This document shows positions 26,779-35,515 of a stretch of DNA of 64,000 nt, one piece after another. Both the position numbers and the translations under genes were made by a program. This DNA comes from Achromobacter sp. HZ34 (lineage in GTDB: Bacteria > Pseudomonadota > Gammaproteobacteria > Burkholderiales > Burkholderiaceae_B): assembly GCF_002209485.1 (NCBI RefSeq), contig NZ_NJIX01000002.1, positions 682,001 through 746,000 of the forward strand. Reading direction: 5' to 3'. Numbering within the stretch: position 1 is the stretch's first letter; every line of letters begins with the position of its first letter. The notes beneath the pieces were generated by a model. It worked only from the letters and a program-made list of their open reading frames with translations. It ran no database searches and was not told the DNA's origin.

Positions 26779-26846
26779 TACGTTGATTGACGTAGTGGCC
26801 GTGCCGTCCCCAGCGGGTACAAAGCAGGCATACGTCAATCAACGCA
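26779..26846. promoter_or_regulatory. Paired 16-bp palindromic operators in the divergent promoter region
   Basis: TACGTTGATTGACGTA at 26779-26794 is itself a TACGT-N6-ACGTA palindrome. A second copy at 26831-26846, in inverted orientation, differs from its complement at one position. The copies are 52 bp apart start to start, about five DNA turns. The first is about 118 bp from urtA, the second about 38 bp from the sensor gene. They are the obvious candidate sites for the LuxR-type regulator encoded downstream of the sensor. Confidence 0.7.
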
Positions 26847-26883
26847 TACGTACATACCTAAACACAACAAGGGGACAGACAGC

Positions 26884-29800
26884 GTGGACGCCAGCGCAAC
26901 CCAACGCATCGTCAAGATCAGGCGCGACTACAACACGTGGGTCGCGAACGAGACCCTGGAGGACTACGCGCTGCGCTTCACGCCGCTGTCCTTCCGCAAG
27001 TGGTCGGAGTTCCGCGTCGCCAATACGGCGGTGGGCGCCCTCTCCTTCCTGGCGCTGGAAGCCATCGGCGGCGCGCTGGCCTTGAACTACGGCTTCATCA
27101 ACGCCTTCTGGTCCATCATGGCCGTGTCGGTGCTGATCTTCTTCACCGGCCTGCCCATCGCGTATTACGCCGCCCGCCACGGGCTGGACATGGACCTGCT
27201 GACGCGCGGCGCCGGCTTCGGCTATATCGGCTCGACCATCACATCGCTGATCTACGCATCCTTCACCTTCATCTTCTTCGCGCTGGAAGCGGCCATCATG
27301 GCGCTGGCGATAGAGTTGTGTACGGGCTTGCCGCTGTCGCTGGGTTATCTGGTGTGCGCGGTGGTCATCATCCCTTTCGTCACCTACGGCATCACGCTGG
27401 TGAACCGCCTGCAGGCCTGGACGCAGCCGGTGTGGCTGCTGTTGCTGGTGCTGCCGTACGTGTTCATCCTGGTGAAGGACCCGGGCGCGCTGTCCGGGCT
27501 GTTCGATTACGCCGGACGCAGCGGCAATGGCGGCCACTTCGACCTGCTGATGTTCGGCGCCGGCGTGGCGGTGGGCGCGGCGCTGATCACGCAGATCGGC
27601 GAGCAGGTCGACTTCCTGCGTTTCCTGCCGGCCAAAACGGCGGCCAACCGCAAGCGCTGGTGGCTGGCCTTGCTGTGCGCTGGCCCCGGCTGGATCATCC
27701 CCGGCGCGGCGAAGATGCTGGCGGGCGCCTTCCTGGCCTATCTGGCGCTGGGCCATGGCGTGCCGGCGGCGAAGGCGGCGGATCCGACCAAGATGTATCT
27801 GGTGGCCTTCCAGTACGTGTTCGCCCATCCCGCCTGGGCACTGGGTGCGATGACGCTGTTCGTGGTGGTGTCGCAGGTGAAGATCAATGTGACCAATGCC
27901 TATGCCGGTTCGCTGGCCTGGTCCAATTTCTTTGCGCGCATCACGCACAGCCATCCCGGCCGCGTGGTGTGGCTGGTATTCAACGTGCTGATTGCCATCG
28001 GGCTGATGGAAATGGGCGTGTTCGACGCCCTGGAGCACGTGCTGGCCATCTTCGCGCACGTCGCCATCGCCTGGATAGGCGCGCTGGTGGCCGACCTGGT
28101 GGTCAACAAGCCGCTCGGCTGGAGCCCGCGCGGCATCGAGTTTCGCCGTGCCTATCTGTACGACATCAACCCGGTGGGCGTGGGCAGCATGCTGCTGGCA
28201 TTGATCCTGTCGCTGGTGGCCTATGCCGGCGTGTTCGGCGCGGTGGCACAGGCCCTCTCGCCTTTCATCGCGCTGCTGGCCGCGTTCGTTACCGCGCCGG
28301 CGATAGCGCGCGCCACGCGGGGACGCTACTACCTGGCGCGCCAGCCGCATGACCTGGCACCGGCCGCGCGTGCAGCGGCGGCTGGCGACGAGGGCTGCGG
28401 CGAGAGTTGCAGGGAAGGCTGTGGCGAAAGCGGCGGGCGGGCTTGCGGCACCGGGTGCGGTGCTGCCGCCGATGCGGGTACGGTGGCCCTGGGTCGCGCC
28501 GCCGCCGACGCGGGCACGTACGCCTACACCTTGCGCTGTGTCATCTGCGCCAACGCGTTCGAGATACAGGACATGGCGCACTGCCCTGCCTACAGCGGCG
28601 CCATCTGCTCCTTGTGCTGCACCCTGGACGCGCGCTGCCAGGACCGCTGCAAGACCGATTCGCGCCTGCAGGACCAGTTGGGCGCCACCCTGCGCCGCTT
28701 CCTGCCCGGCGCGGCCACGCCACTGTTCCATACCCGGCTGGCCCACTACCTGGTGACACTAGGCATGATGGGCGGCGTGCTCGCCGCCATCCTGGCGCTG
28801 ATCTATTACCAGGAGGCCGTCACTTTCGCGCAGATCGGCGCGGACACGTCGGCCCTGCGGGCGACTTTCCTCAAGCTGTTCGCCGCGCTGCTGTTGATCG
28901 GTGGCGTGGCGGCCTGGTGGCTGGTGCTGACCAATGAAAGCCGCCAGGTTGCCCAGGAAGAATCCGACCGCCAGACCAATCTGCTGTTGAGGGAAATCGA
29001 CGCCCACAACGAAACCGATGCCCAACTGCAAAAAGCCAAGGAAGCGGCCGAGTCCGCCAACCTGGCCAAGAGCCGCTTCATGGGCGGCATGAGCCACGAA
29101 CTGCGCGCGCCGCTCAACAGCATCCTGGGCTATGCGCAGATCCTGCAGCGCGATGCCGCCATGCCCACCGGCCGGCGCGAGGCCATCGACGTCATCCATC
29201 GCAGCGGCAAGCACCTGATCGGCCTGATCGACGGCCTGCTCGACATCGCCCGCATCGAAGCCGGCAAGCTGCGCCTGGAAACCGCCGACCTGCGCCTGCC
29301 GGAATTCCTCGACCAGATCGTCAGGATGTTCCAGCCGCAGACCGCGCTCAAGGGGCTGGCTTTCGACTATGAAGCGGCGCCCAATCTGCCCAAGATCGTC
29401 CACATCGACGAAAAGCGCCTGCGCCAGATCCTCATCAACCTGATGAGCAATGCCGTGAAATTCACGCGGGGCGGCCACGTGGCGCTGCGTGTGCGCTATG
29501 CCTCGAACATGGTGCAGATGGAAGTCGAAGACAGCGGCGCGGGGATTCCGGCGGAAGACCTGGAGCGCATCTTCATGCCATTCGAGCGCAGCTGGGCCGC
29601 CACCGAGCAGGCCGACACCGGCACCGGCCTGGGCCTGACCATCTGCCGCATGCTGACCGGCATCATGGGCGGCGAACTGACCGTGCGCAGCGAGGTCGGC
29701 AAAGGCAGCGCCTTCACGCTCAAGCTGTTCCTGCCGGAAGTGCGTTCGCCCCGCAGCGATCTGCGGCCCAGCGGCCCGGTGGTCGGCTATGTTGGAGAAC

Positions 29801-30438
29801 GGCGCAGCGTGCTGATCGTCGACGACCAGCCTTCGCAGCGCCGCATCCTGCGCGCCATGCTGGAGCCGCTCGGGTTCGACATCCACGAAGCGGGCAATGG
29901 GCAGGACTGCCTGGCGTGCGTGCACACGCTGCGGCCGGCCCTGATCCTGATGGACATCTCCATGCCGGGCCTGGCGGGTTCGGAAGTGTGCCGCGTGCTG
30001 CGCGACCAGGGGGTGGCCGTGCCCGTCATCATCGTGTCGGCCAATGCCTATGCGCTGGACCCCAAGGAGGCCGTGGAGGCGGGCCTGACCGACTGGATGA
30101 TGAAGCCGGTGAACCTGGACGACCTGCTCAGCAAGATCGGCCTGCACCTGAAACTGGAATGGGTGGTGCAGGCCCTGGCGCCCGACCCCACGGCGCCGAG
30201 CGCGGCCAGCCTGCGTGCCGTGGTGCTGGAACGCGAGGATGCCGAGTCCCTGCTGGAACTGGGCGCCATGGGCTATATCAAGGGAATTTTTGCGCGGCTG
30301 GACGAGATACGGGCGCGCGCGCCGCACACCGCGCCCTTGATCGATCATCTGGCGCTGCTGGCCAAGGATTTCCGGCTGGGGGAATACAACACGCTATTGA
30401 AGGAGTATCTACAGCACCATGCCGCAAGCCTCCGATAA
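26884..30438 (+). CDS. NCS1 permease-histidine kinase-receiver fusion sensor
   Basis: An 1184-residue membrane sensor. Residues 1-485 are a complete NCS1 (cytosine/purine/allantoin) permease with about 12 helices (ALRFTPLSFRKWSEFRVANTAVGA; YYAARHGLDMDLLTRGAGFGYIGS; SQVKINVTNAYAGSLAWSNFF). Next come a Gly/Cys-rich spacer (about 503-530) and a cluster of eight Cys (about 552-590; CVIC, HC, CSLCC, CQDRC). Two membrane helices (about 622-690), a helical linker, the H-box MSHELRAPLNSILGY with His738, an ATPase domain (DSGAGIP, GTGLGLTI), a receiver with Asp1024 (LILMDISMPG) and a helical C-terminus follow. The start is GTG 26884 after GGGGACAG. It is divergent from the amide transporter operon and overlaps its regulator gene. 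The permease half probably senses, and perhaps carries, the inducer. Confidence 0.93.
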   Translation: MDASATQRIVKIRRDYNTWVANETLEDYALRFTPLSFRKWSEFRVANTAVGALSFLALEAIGGALALNYGFINAFWSIMAVSVLIFFTGLPIAYYAARHGLDMDLLTRGAGFGYIGSTITSLIYASFTFIFFALEAAIMALAIELCTGLPLSLGYLVCAVVIIPFVTYGITLVNRLQAWTQPVWLLLLVLPYVFILVKDPGALSGLFDYAGRSGNGGHFDLLMFGAGVAVGAALITQIGEQVDFLRFLPAKTAANRKRWWLALLCAGPGWIIPGAAKMLAGAFLAYLALGHGVPAAKAADPTKMYLVAFQYVFAHPAWALGAMTLFVVVSQVKINVTNAYAGSLAWSNFFARITHSHPGRVVWLVFNVLIAIGLMEMGVFDALEHVLAIFAHVAIAWIGALVADLVVNKPLGWSPRGIEFRRAYLYDINPVGVGSMLLALILSLVAYAGVFGAVAQALSPFIALLAAFVTAPAIARATRGRYYLARQPHDLAPAARAAAAGDEGCGESCREGCGESGGRACGTGCGAAADAGTVALGRAAADAGTYAYTLRCVICANAFEIQDMAHCPAYSGAICSLCCTLDARCQDRCKTDSRLQDQLGATLRRFLPGAATPLFHTRLAHYLVTLGMMGGVLAAILALIYYQEAVTFAQIGADTSALRATFLKLFAALLLIGGVAAWWLVLTNESRQVAQEESDRQTNLLLREIDAHNETDAQLQKAKEAAESANLAKSRFMGGMSHELRAPLNSILGYAQILQRDAAMPTGRREAIDVIHRSGKHLIGLIDGLLDIARIEAGKLRLETADLRLPEFLDQIVRMFQPQTALKGLAFDYEAAPNLPKIVHIDEKRLRQILINLMSNAVKFTRGGHVALRVRYASNMVQMEVEDSGAGIPAEDLERIFMPFERSWAATEQADTGTGLGLTICRMLTGIMGGELTVRSEVGKGSAFTLKLFLPEVRSPRSDLRPSGPVVGYVGERRSVLIVDDQPSQRRILRAMLEPLGFDIHEAGNGQDCLACVHTLRPALILMDISMPGLAGSEVCRVLRDQGVAVPVIIVSANAYALDPKEAVEAGLTDWMMKPVNLDDLLSKIGLHLKLEWVVQALAPDPTAPSAASLRAVVLEREDAESLLELGAMGYIKGIFARLDEIRARAPHTAPLIDHLALLAKDFRLGEYNTLLKEYLQHHAASLR

Positions 30439-31390
30439 CAAACTGGTGATGCTGGTCGATGACACGCCCGACAACCTGAAAATGCTGTCGGACGCCTTGG
30501 ACGAGGCCGGCTATATGGTCGTCGTGGCGACGGACGGGGCGTCGGCGCTGGAACGGCTGGACTTCGTGCTGCCGGACATCGTGCTGATGGACGCCCTGAT
30601 GCCCGTGATGGACGGCTTCGAAGCGTGCCGCCGCATCAAGGCGCATCCGGTGGCGGGCCATGTGCCGGTGGTTTTCATGACCGGGCTGACCGAGCCCGAG
30701 CATGTGGTGCGCGGCTTCCAGGCGGGCGGCATCGATTACGTCACCAAGCCCATCGATACCGATGTGGTGCTGGCGCGGCTGGACGCGCATCTGCGCAATG
30801 CGCGCATCATGTCGGTGGCCATGAATGCCATGGACGCGGTGGCCAATGCGGTGGTGGTGCTGGACGGGCAGGGCCAGGTGACGTGGAAGACCAGCAAGGC
30901 GCGGCTGTGGCTGAGCGAGTATTTCGCGCATCCCGAGAATGCCGCGGGGCTACCGCCGGTGCTGGCGACGTGGATCGCGCAACAGCTGGAACGGCCGCGG
31001 ACGGAGGATGCCGGGGAGTTCACCGTCGTTGCCGGCGCTACCTCGGCTGCTTCTGCTGCTACGGCCCCCGCCGCCGGCAAGCGTGAACTGCGGCTGCGCC
31101 TGACCGCCTCGCGCAAGGCGGGCGAATACGTGCTGCTGATGGACGAACGCGAATTGCCGGCCGCTGCGGCTGACACCTTGGCGGCGGCCTACCAGCTGAC
31201 CGCGCGCGAAGGCGAAGTGCTGCACTGGCTGGCCAAGGGCAAGACCAACCGGGATATCGGCGAGATCCTGGGCATGGCCCCGCGCACCGTCAACAAGCAC
31301 CTGGAACATGTGTACGTGAAGCTGGGCGTGGAGACACGCGCCGCCGCCACCGCGCTGGTGTTGACGCATATGCATAAAGGGTCAGCTTAG
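30419..31390 (+). CDS. LuxR-family response regulator, partner of the permease-sensor
   Basis: A 323-residue regulator. The receiver (residues 1-125) has DDTPDN, Asp58 in IVLMDALMPVMDG and Lys in YVTKPID. A middle domain (about 130-245; AMDAVANAVVVLDGQGQVTWKTSKA, later LRLTASRKAGEYVLLM) looks like a PAS or autoinducer-like fold with an Ala/Thr-rich insert. The C-terminal LuxR helix-turn-helix is LTAREGEVLHWLAKGKTNRDIGEIL through RTVNKHLEHVYVKLG. ATG 30419 lies 20 bp inside the sensor gene, so translation is coupled. It should take phosphate from the sensor and bind the TACGT palindromes between the sensor and urtA. Confidence 0.93.
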   Translation: MPQASDNKLVMLVDDTPDNLKMLSDALDEAGYMVVVATDGASALERLDFVLPDIVLMDALMPVMDGFEACRRIKAHPVAGHVPVVFMTGLTEPEHVVRGFQAGGIDYVTKPIDTDVVLARLDAHLRNARIMSVAMNAMDAVANAVVVLDGQGQVTWKTSKARLWLSEYFAHPENAAGLPPVLATWIAQQLERPRTEDAGEFTVVAGATSAASAATAPAAGKRELRLRLTASRKAGEYVLLMDERELPAAAADTLAAAYQLTAREGEVLHWLAKGKTNRDIGEILGMAPRTVNKHLEHVYVKLGVETRAAATALVLTHMHKGSA

Positions 31391-31531
31391 CGATCAGGGA
31401 TGCCCAAAGCGATGGGGCTGGTGAGGCCATCAGCATTCAAAAAAGTCAGACCAGCTTGCCTTGCTCAGCAGGCGTCAATAAAGTCCATTGCAACGGGGTA
31501 TCAGAAATTCCGTGTTCAAGTCTTGGCTAGA

Positions 31532-31635
31532 AATTGAACATAAGAAATTTTTGCTGGCCCACGGTCGCGCCGCGAGCGTGGGCCGACCGCGGGACAGCGG
31601 GACAGCGGGACAGCGCGACAGCCAAGTGTTCAATT
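31532..31635. repeat. Inverted repeat and 8-bp tandem repeat at the 3' end of the envelope cluster
   Basis: AATTGAACA (31532-31540) and TGTTCAATT (31627-31635) form a perfect 9-bp inverted repeat. Inside lie a GGCCCACG/CGTGGGCC hairpin (31556-31584) and three copies of GGGACAGC plus a GCGACAGC copy (31591-31622). The pair brackets an otherwise empty intergenic stretch of about 240 bp after the LuxR gene. Confidence 0.55.
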
Positions 31636-32895
31636 GTTAAGGAATACGCTGGCGCGGTCGGGCTCCGTGGACTTGCGCGGCGCGGCCGCTGCGGTGCTGC
31701 GCTTCGGCGCGGATCGGGCGGCAGCCGCGGCCATGGGCCGCTTGTCCGTCTTGCGCACGATATAGCTGGCGCCTTCGGTCAAAGTACCGGAAGCCATTTT
31801 CAAGAATGAAAACTTGGGTTTCACTTCGGTGACACGGCCCAGGCCCACTTCGGTTTCAATCGGGCCCAGCGATTCGCCGCTCTGCGGGTCGCGCAGCTCT
31901 TCGCCTACTTGGAAGACAGCAAAAGTCTCGCCGGCGGAGATGCCGCCTTCGCCCCGGTTGACGATGGCGGTGTCACCCATGACTTTGATGACCTGCATAG
32001 GGTAGATTGCATCGATCATGCGCGCCACCAGTTTGTCCGATGCGCCGCTGATCAATCCGGCCAGGGCGCCAGCGCCCACGCTGGTAGCGCCTGCGTAGTT
32101 CCCGCCAAAGCGTTGCGAGCCAACCCATTTGACTTTGCGCGAGGCAAATTCGATCACCTGCAGTTGCAGCGTCCCGCTGGCAGCGCTATTGACCAGAACC
32201 TCGCCCGTCATTGCGATGGTTTCCCGCTGGTTATTGCTCACCCCCAGGTTCTGCAACTGCGCCACCACCAGGTAGTCGGCGCCGCTGGCCTGAGACAAAC
32301 GGGCAATTTCGGGGTTGGCCGCGGCGTCGCCCAGAATGAAGTCCTTCTCGTTCTGAAACAGCTGGTCGTTTTCCCGATTCAGCACATCGAAACGGCGGGT
32401 ACCCACCAGCGACTGGCTTATCCCCTGGATCAACTGCTGACGAAACTGTCGACTGCTACTGACCACGACCACGCTGCGGCGATTGCTGTCCGAGCCCAGG
32501 CGTTCGTACTTGGCATAACGCAGCGTCACGCTGGCTTCCCAGCCGTGGCCGGGATTCTCGGCCGCGTTGTTGACGTCGTAGCCCAGTATCGGCGCGTTCT
32601 GCGGGGCGTTGAGCACTTGCTGAATGTTCTTGTTCAGAACATTCATGACGGCGGAATGGTCCTGGTTGTCCACGGAGCCATCGGCCGCTATCGTCTGTGT
32701 CCCGAATTGCGCTGACAGACGCACGCCAAAGGCCTGGCCTGCGGCATTGACCAGCGCATTCTGAATCGCGTCGTCACGGCTCATACCCTGTCCGTCTGCC
32801 GTAACCGTGGCTTCGGTGACCTGGGCGCGAGCACCAGAACTCAGGCCCAGACACAGGGTCAGGGAAATGACCAGGAATGAAAGAACGGCTCTCAT
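31630..32895 (-). CDS. CsgG/FlgT-like secreted protein
   Basis: A 421-residue exported protein. A Sec signal (MRAVLSFLVISLTLCLGLSSGARAQ) follows a CAGGAAC site, fixing the start at 32895. Residues about 27-105 form an N-terminal domain with the pattern TVTADGQGMSRDDAIQNAL seen in FlgT and related proteins. The middle part (VVVVSSSRQFRQQLIQGISQ to GADYLVVAQLQNLGV) resembles the CsgG/TolB-N fold. The C-terminal part (VMGDTAIVNRGEGGISAGETFAVFQVGEELRDP) resembles the FlgT C-terminal domain. There is no lipobox, unlike CsgG. It is last in the five-gene envelope cluster; no curli or flagellar genes are near. Confidence 0.72.
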   Translation of the reverse strand: MRAVLSFLVISLTLCLGLSSGARAQVTEATVTADGQGMSRDDAIQNALVNAAGQAFGVRLSAQFGTQTIAADGSVDNQDHSAVMNVLNKNIQQVLNAPQNAPILGYDVNNAAENPGHGWEASVTLRYAKYERLGSDSNRRSVVVVSSSRQFRQQLIQGISQSLVGTRRFDVLNRENDQLFQNEKDFILGDAAANPEIARLSQASGADYLVVAQLQNLGVSNNQRETIAMTGEVLVNSAASGTLQLQVIEFASRKVKWVGSQRFGGNYAGATSVGAGALAGLISGASDKLVARMIDAIYPMQVIKVMGDTAIVNRGEGGISAGETFAVFQVGEELRDPQSGESLGPIETEVGLGRVTEVKPKFSFLKMASGTLTEGASYIVRKTDKRPMAAAAARSAPKRSTAAAAPRKSTEPDRASVFLNN

Positions 32896-32926
32896 TAAAT
32901 GTTCCTGTGGGATGGGCTGACGGCCG

Positions 32927-34432
32927 TTAGAAGTCATTTTTGTTATTGATGGGCTTGGACATCCTGGACTGGTCGGAAGCCGGGGCGCGATTAGCGTCCG
33001 ATTGCTGACCGGTCGCCCTGCCGCGCGACTGAGCGTCAATGGCATTGGCGTTATCGAGCTGCCCGTAGGTCCATCCCACCACAACGCCAACGTGCGTGAC
33101 GCCGTTGGCATCCTGAGTGCTCCAGCGCTTCAGGACGCTGGTGCCGCGCAGCTCGCCGTTCGCAGTCGCCGTACCCGATCGCGTGAACTTCTGTATCGTC
33201 TCGACCACCTGTTCGCGAGTTTCCTCGCTTTCGCCTGCCTTGCCGTTACTGACGTCGGTGATCTTCTTGGCCCAGTCTTCATTAACCGTACCCGTCTCGT
33301 CGCTCTCCGAGATCTGGATATTGTTGTTCATGAAGGCGATGATGTTCGACTCGGCGTTCGACTGAGCGATGCTTTGGGCATTCTGTTCTGCGCGCATAGC
33401 ACGCGAGGCACTCCAGCTTGGATCCATCGGAACAGAAGTGCGCCCGTAGGACAGCAACATGGGACGACCCGCTTCGTCATAGGTGAACCGCAGGCCGATC
33501 TCGTCGAGATACCCCTTGGTGTCTGCGGGAAGGAGGTCCTTGAGCTGCTTGGGCGCGCCCTTGACCAGCGACGGACGCTTGCGGGCGATATCCTGCGCGA
33601 ACTGACGGGTCTTATCCGACTGCACCGCGATCACTGCCACGACCATCGTTTTTTTGCCGTTCTTGGTATCCGGAAAAATGCGTGTTTGTACCGGCACCAG
33701 CCCCTGCATATTGTGAAAGGCCGACTTCGTTATCGTCTTGCTCAGATTGTCTTTGAAGAGATTCTTCTTCTGCTCCACGGACATCTTCTGGATGTCACCG
33801 GGCGGAACCCCCTCCTTGACCAATTCGTTGTCGAGCTTTTTATCCAGCAGAGCCAGGCCCTTGTCCAGTAGCGCATCCAAGCGACTACCGCCGGCTTTGG
33901 TCGCCGCCTCGATCTCCGCTGGATCAAACGCGTCCTTGTTGCTGGACTGATCTTCGAACAGCGAAAGCACGAGCTTGGTCTTCTCGCGACCATAGGTCTG
34001 CAGGATGAAGTCAGCCTGCATGTCGAACACCGCGCGGTCATAGGCTGCTGCCAACTGCACGCCGTAATGCGGATCGGCTGCGCTGTCGTTCGAAACCGGC
34101 GCACGGCCGCTATAGAACACACGCCCATCCTGCGCCACGTTCATACTTTGGCCAAACTGCCTTTCAAAGTCGGCGACCCAGTCTTCGTAACTCTGGACGG
34201 GTGCGTCACTCATGGCATTCGCCGCCGTGGCCTTGTCAAGCAGGGTTTCCGACGCCTGCGGAGGTGCTGACGCCGCCGCAGCTTGCGTCAGCGTCGTCGG
34301 CACCGCGGCCAGCGTCGGTGCCGGAGCCGGAGCCGGAGCCTGAGCCTGGCTTTGACCCATCGCAATCTGCACCGAACCCGCACTGGCCGCGAGCAAAGAC
34401 AGGCCCATGAAAATCGGAGTAAATTTCGTCAT
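32927..34432 (-). CDS. Unrecognised secreted protein of the envelope cluster
   Basis: A 501-residue exported protein I cannot assign with confidence. The N-terminus MTKFTPIFMGLSLLAASAGSVQIAMGQ is a signal peptide. A Pro/Ala repeat (APAPAPAPT) and an Ala-rich linker follow. From about residue 80 the protein is globular (QSYEDWVADFERQFGQSMNVAQDGRVFY; KTMVVAVIAVQSDKTRQFAQDIARKRP; GVTHVGVVVGWTYGQLDNANAID). The C-terminal 40 residues are polar and probably disordered. It lies 12 bp downstream of the LpoB-like gene and 31 bp upstream of the CsgG-like gene. GC content is lower than in flanking genes. Confidence 0.7.
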   Translation of the reverse strand: MTKFTPIFMGLSLLAASAGSVQIAMGQSQAQAPAPAPAPTLAAVPTTLTQAAAASAPPQASETLLDKATAANAMSDAPVQSYEDWVADFERQFGQSMNVAQDGRVFYSGRAPVSNDSAADPHYGVQLAAAYDRAVFDMQADFILQTYGREKTKLVLSLFEDQSSNKDAFDPAEIEAATKAGGSRLDALLDKGLALLDKKLDNELVKEGVPPGDIQKMSVEQKKNLFKDNLSKTITKSAFHNMQGLVPVQTRIFPDTKNGKKTMVVAVIAVQSDKTRQFAQDIARKRPSLVKGAPKQLKDLLPADTKGYLDEIGLRFTYDEAGRPMLLSYGRTSVPMDPSWSASRAMRAEQNAQSIAQSNAESNIIAFMNNNIQISESDETGTVNEDWAKKITDVSNGKAGESEETREQVVETIQKFTRSGTATANGELRGTSVLKRWSTQDANGVTHVGVVVGWTYGQLDNANAIDAQSRGRATGQQSDANRAPASDQSRMSKPINNKNDF

Positions 34433-34444
34433 GGTCCGTCCCCC

Positions 34445-35065
34445 TTACCAAGCGAAGTTCTGGTTGGGACCAAGCTTATCGATGGGGATAAGCGATTGGA
34501 AAATTTCCAGACCGCTATCACGCTCGACCACGCGGAAGTCGAATTCGTATTCCAGTTGCTGCTGCTTTTGCGCGCCATCCACCAGCGTGCGCTGGCGGAT
34601 GCCGCCCAACATTTCCAGATCGGACGCGACCACCGTGCCATCACGCGCCACGGTCTTTTGATTGAACATCTTGGACTTGCTCAGTTGGCGCGAATCCTTC
34701 ACGTAATCGGTGCGCTCCGTGCCGGTCGCGCCCGTGAAGATGAACTGGCCGGTCTTGGTCAACGCAATCTTCATGCGCGACGTCATGCTGGCCGTATCGA
34801 TGCGGAAGGTAGTGTCGTTAACGACTTCGCCCATCTGCACAACCCAGCGTCCGCCGCCCGGCTTCTTCGAATAGGGCGACTCCAGAAATTCCTGTACGGC
34901 CTTCTTCGAGGCGTATTCGAAGTCGGTGCTCTGCAGGCCGAAGGACACCATGCCCGGCTGCCCCGTACGGCTGAGGTCTCCATTCGGGTTGCTGGACGTC
35001 ACCGCCATATTCTGGCAACCGGCCAGGAACAAGGACAGAAGGGCAATGAGAGAGGCTTTTTTCAT
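34445..35065 (-). CDS. LpoB-like lipoprotein
   Basis: A 206-residue lipoprotein: MKKASLIALLSLFLAGCQN carries the lipobox LAGC. The mature part follows the LpoB fold pattern (FEYASKKAVQEFLESPY; VVQMGEVVNDTTFRIDTASMTSRMKIALTKTGQFIFTG; YEFDFRVVERDSGLEIFQ). In enterobacteria LpoB activates the peptidoglycan synthase PBP1b from the outer membrane. Betaproteobacteria generally lack the matching PBP1b docking domain and no such gene is near, so the partner may differ. It follows the YcfL-like gene by 14 bp; in E. coli ycfL and lpoB are also adjacent, which supports the assignment. Confidence 0.8.
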   Translation of the reverse strand: MKKASLIALLSLFLAGCQNMAVTSSNPNGDLSRTGQPGMVSFGLQSTDFEYASKKAVQEFLESPYSKKPGGGRWVVQMGEVVNDTTFRIDTASMTSRMKIALTKTGQFIFTGATGTERTDYVKDSRQLSKSKMFNQKTVARDGTVVASDLEMLGGIRQRTLVDGAQKQQQLEYEFDFRVVERDSGLEIFQSLIPIDKLGPNQNFAW

Positions 35066-35079
35066 TAGATGTCTGCTGC

Positions 35080-35514
35080 TTAATTGTCAACGTATACGCG
35101 CACGAAGGCTCGCGTGGCCTGGGGATCCAAGGCCGTGGATTGAATGACGTCATTACGCTTGGGATCCAGCGCCAGACCATCGATGACCTGCGCGCCATTC
35201 ATGACGCGGTGGCCACAATCGTCAAACCACTGGACCGTGTAGCGAACCCGCAGGATCGCGTCACGCGCGTTGCGCACCGAGAACTGCACGGCTTTCATGC
35301 CGCTGGACAGATCGACCAGCGTCACGCCTTCGAGCGAGGCACCTTCGCCGGTCGCCTCGTCCTGAACGCGCAAGGCCGATTCGGGCGCCAAGGTCATGTC
35401 GCACGTCAGGACTCGGGGCGTCGTGGGCAGGACCTGGGCCTGGCCCTGGGCAGTGGCTGCACCCGCCAGGCCCATCAAGAGAACGCCCGCCAGCCGGGCA
35501 TATGAATATTTCAT
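35080..35514 (-). CDS. YcfL-like periplasmic protein
   Basis: A 144-residue exported protein, signal MKYSYARLAGVLLMGLAGAATAQ. The mature part has the YcfL (DUF1425) pattern: LEGVTLVDLSSGMKAVQFSVRNA and LRVRYTVQWFDDCGHRV, ending TRAFVRVYVDN. The YcfL fold is an immunoglobulin-like sandwich. ATG 35514 lies one base after the upstream stop (TGAGATG), so I prefer it to a GTG at 35526. Two Cys (one after the signal, one in WFDDCGH) could form a disulfide. Function unknown. Confidence 0.78.
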   Translation of the reverse strand: MKYSYARLAGVLLMGLAGAATAQGQAQVLPTTPRVLTCDMTLAPESALRVQDEATGEGASLEGVTLVDLSSGMKAVQFSVRNARDAILRVRYTVQWFDDCGHRVMNGAQVIDGLALDPKRNDVIQSTALDPQATRAFVRVYVDN

Positions 35515-35515
35515 C

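Noticed and set aside
26839..28746. 635-codon minus-strand open frame opposite the permease-sensor
   Set aside because: Composition is that of an antisense shadow (many Gln, His, Arg, Asp), and the plus-strand frame has clear domain motifs along its full length.
31556..31584. GGCCCACG/CGTGGGCC hairpin as an intrinsic terminator of the envelope operon
   Set aside because: The minus-strand side lacks a T-run after the stem, so it does not fit an intrinsic terminator. It is listed only within the repeat region.
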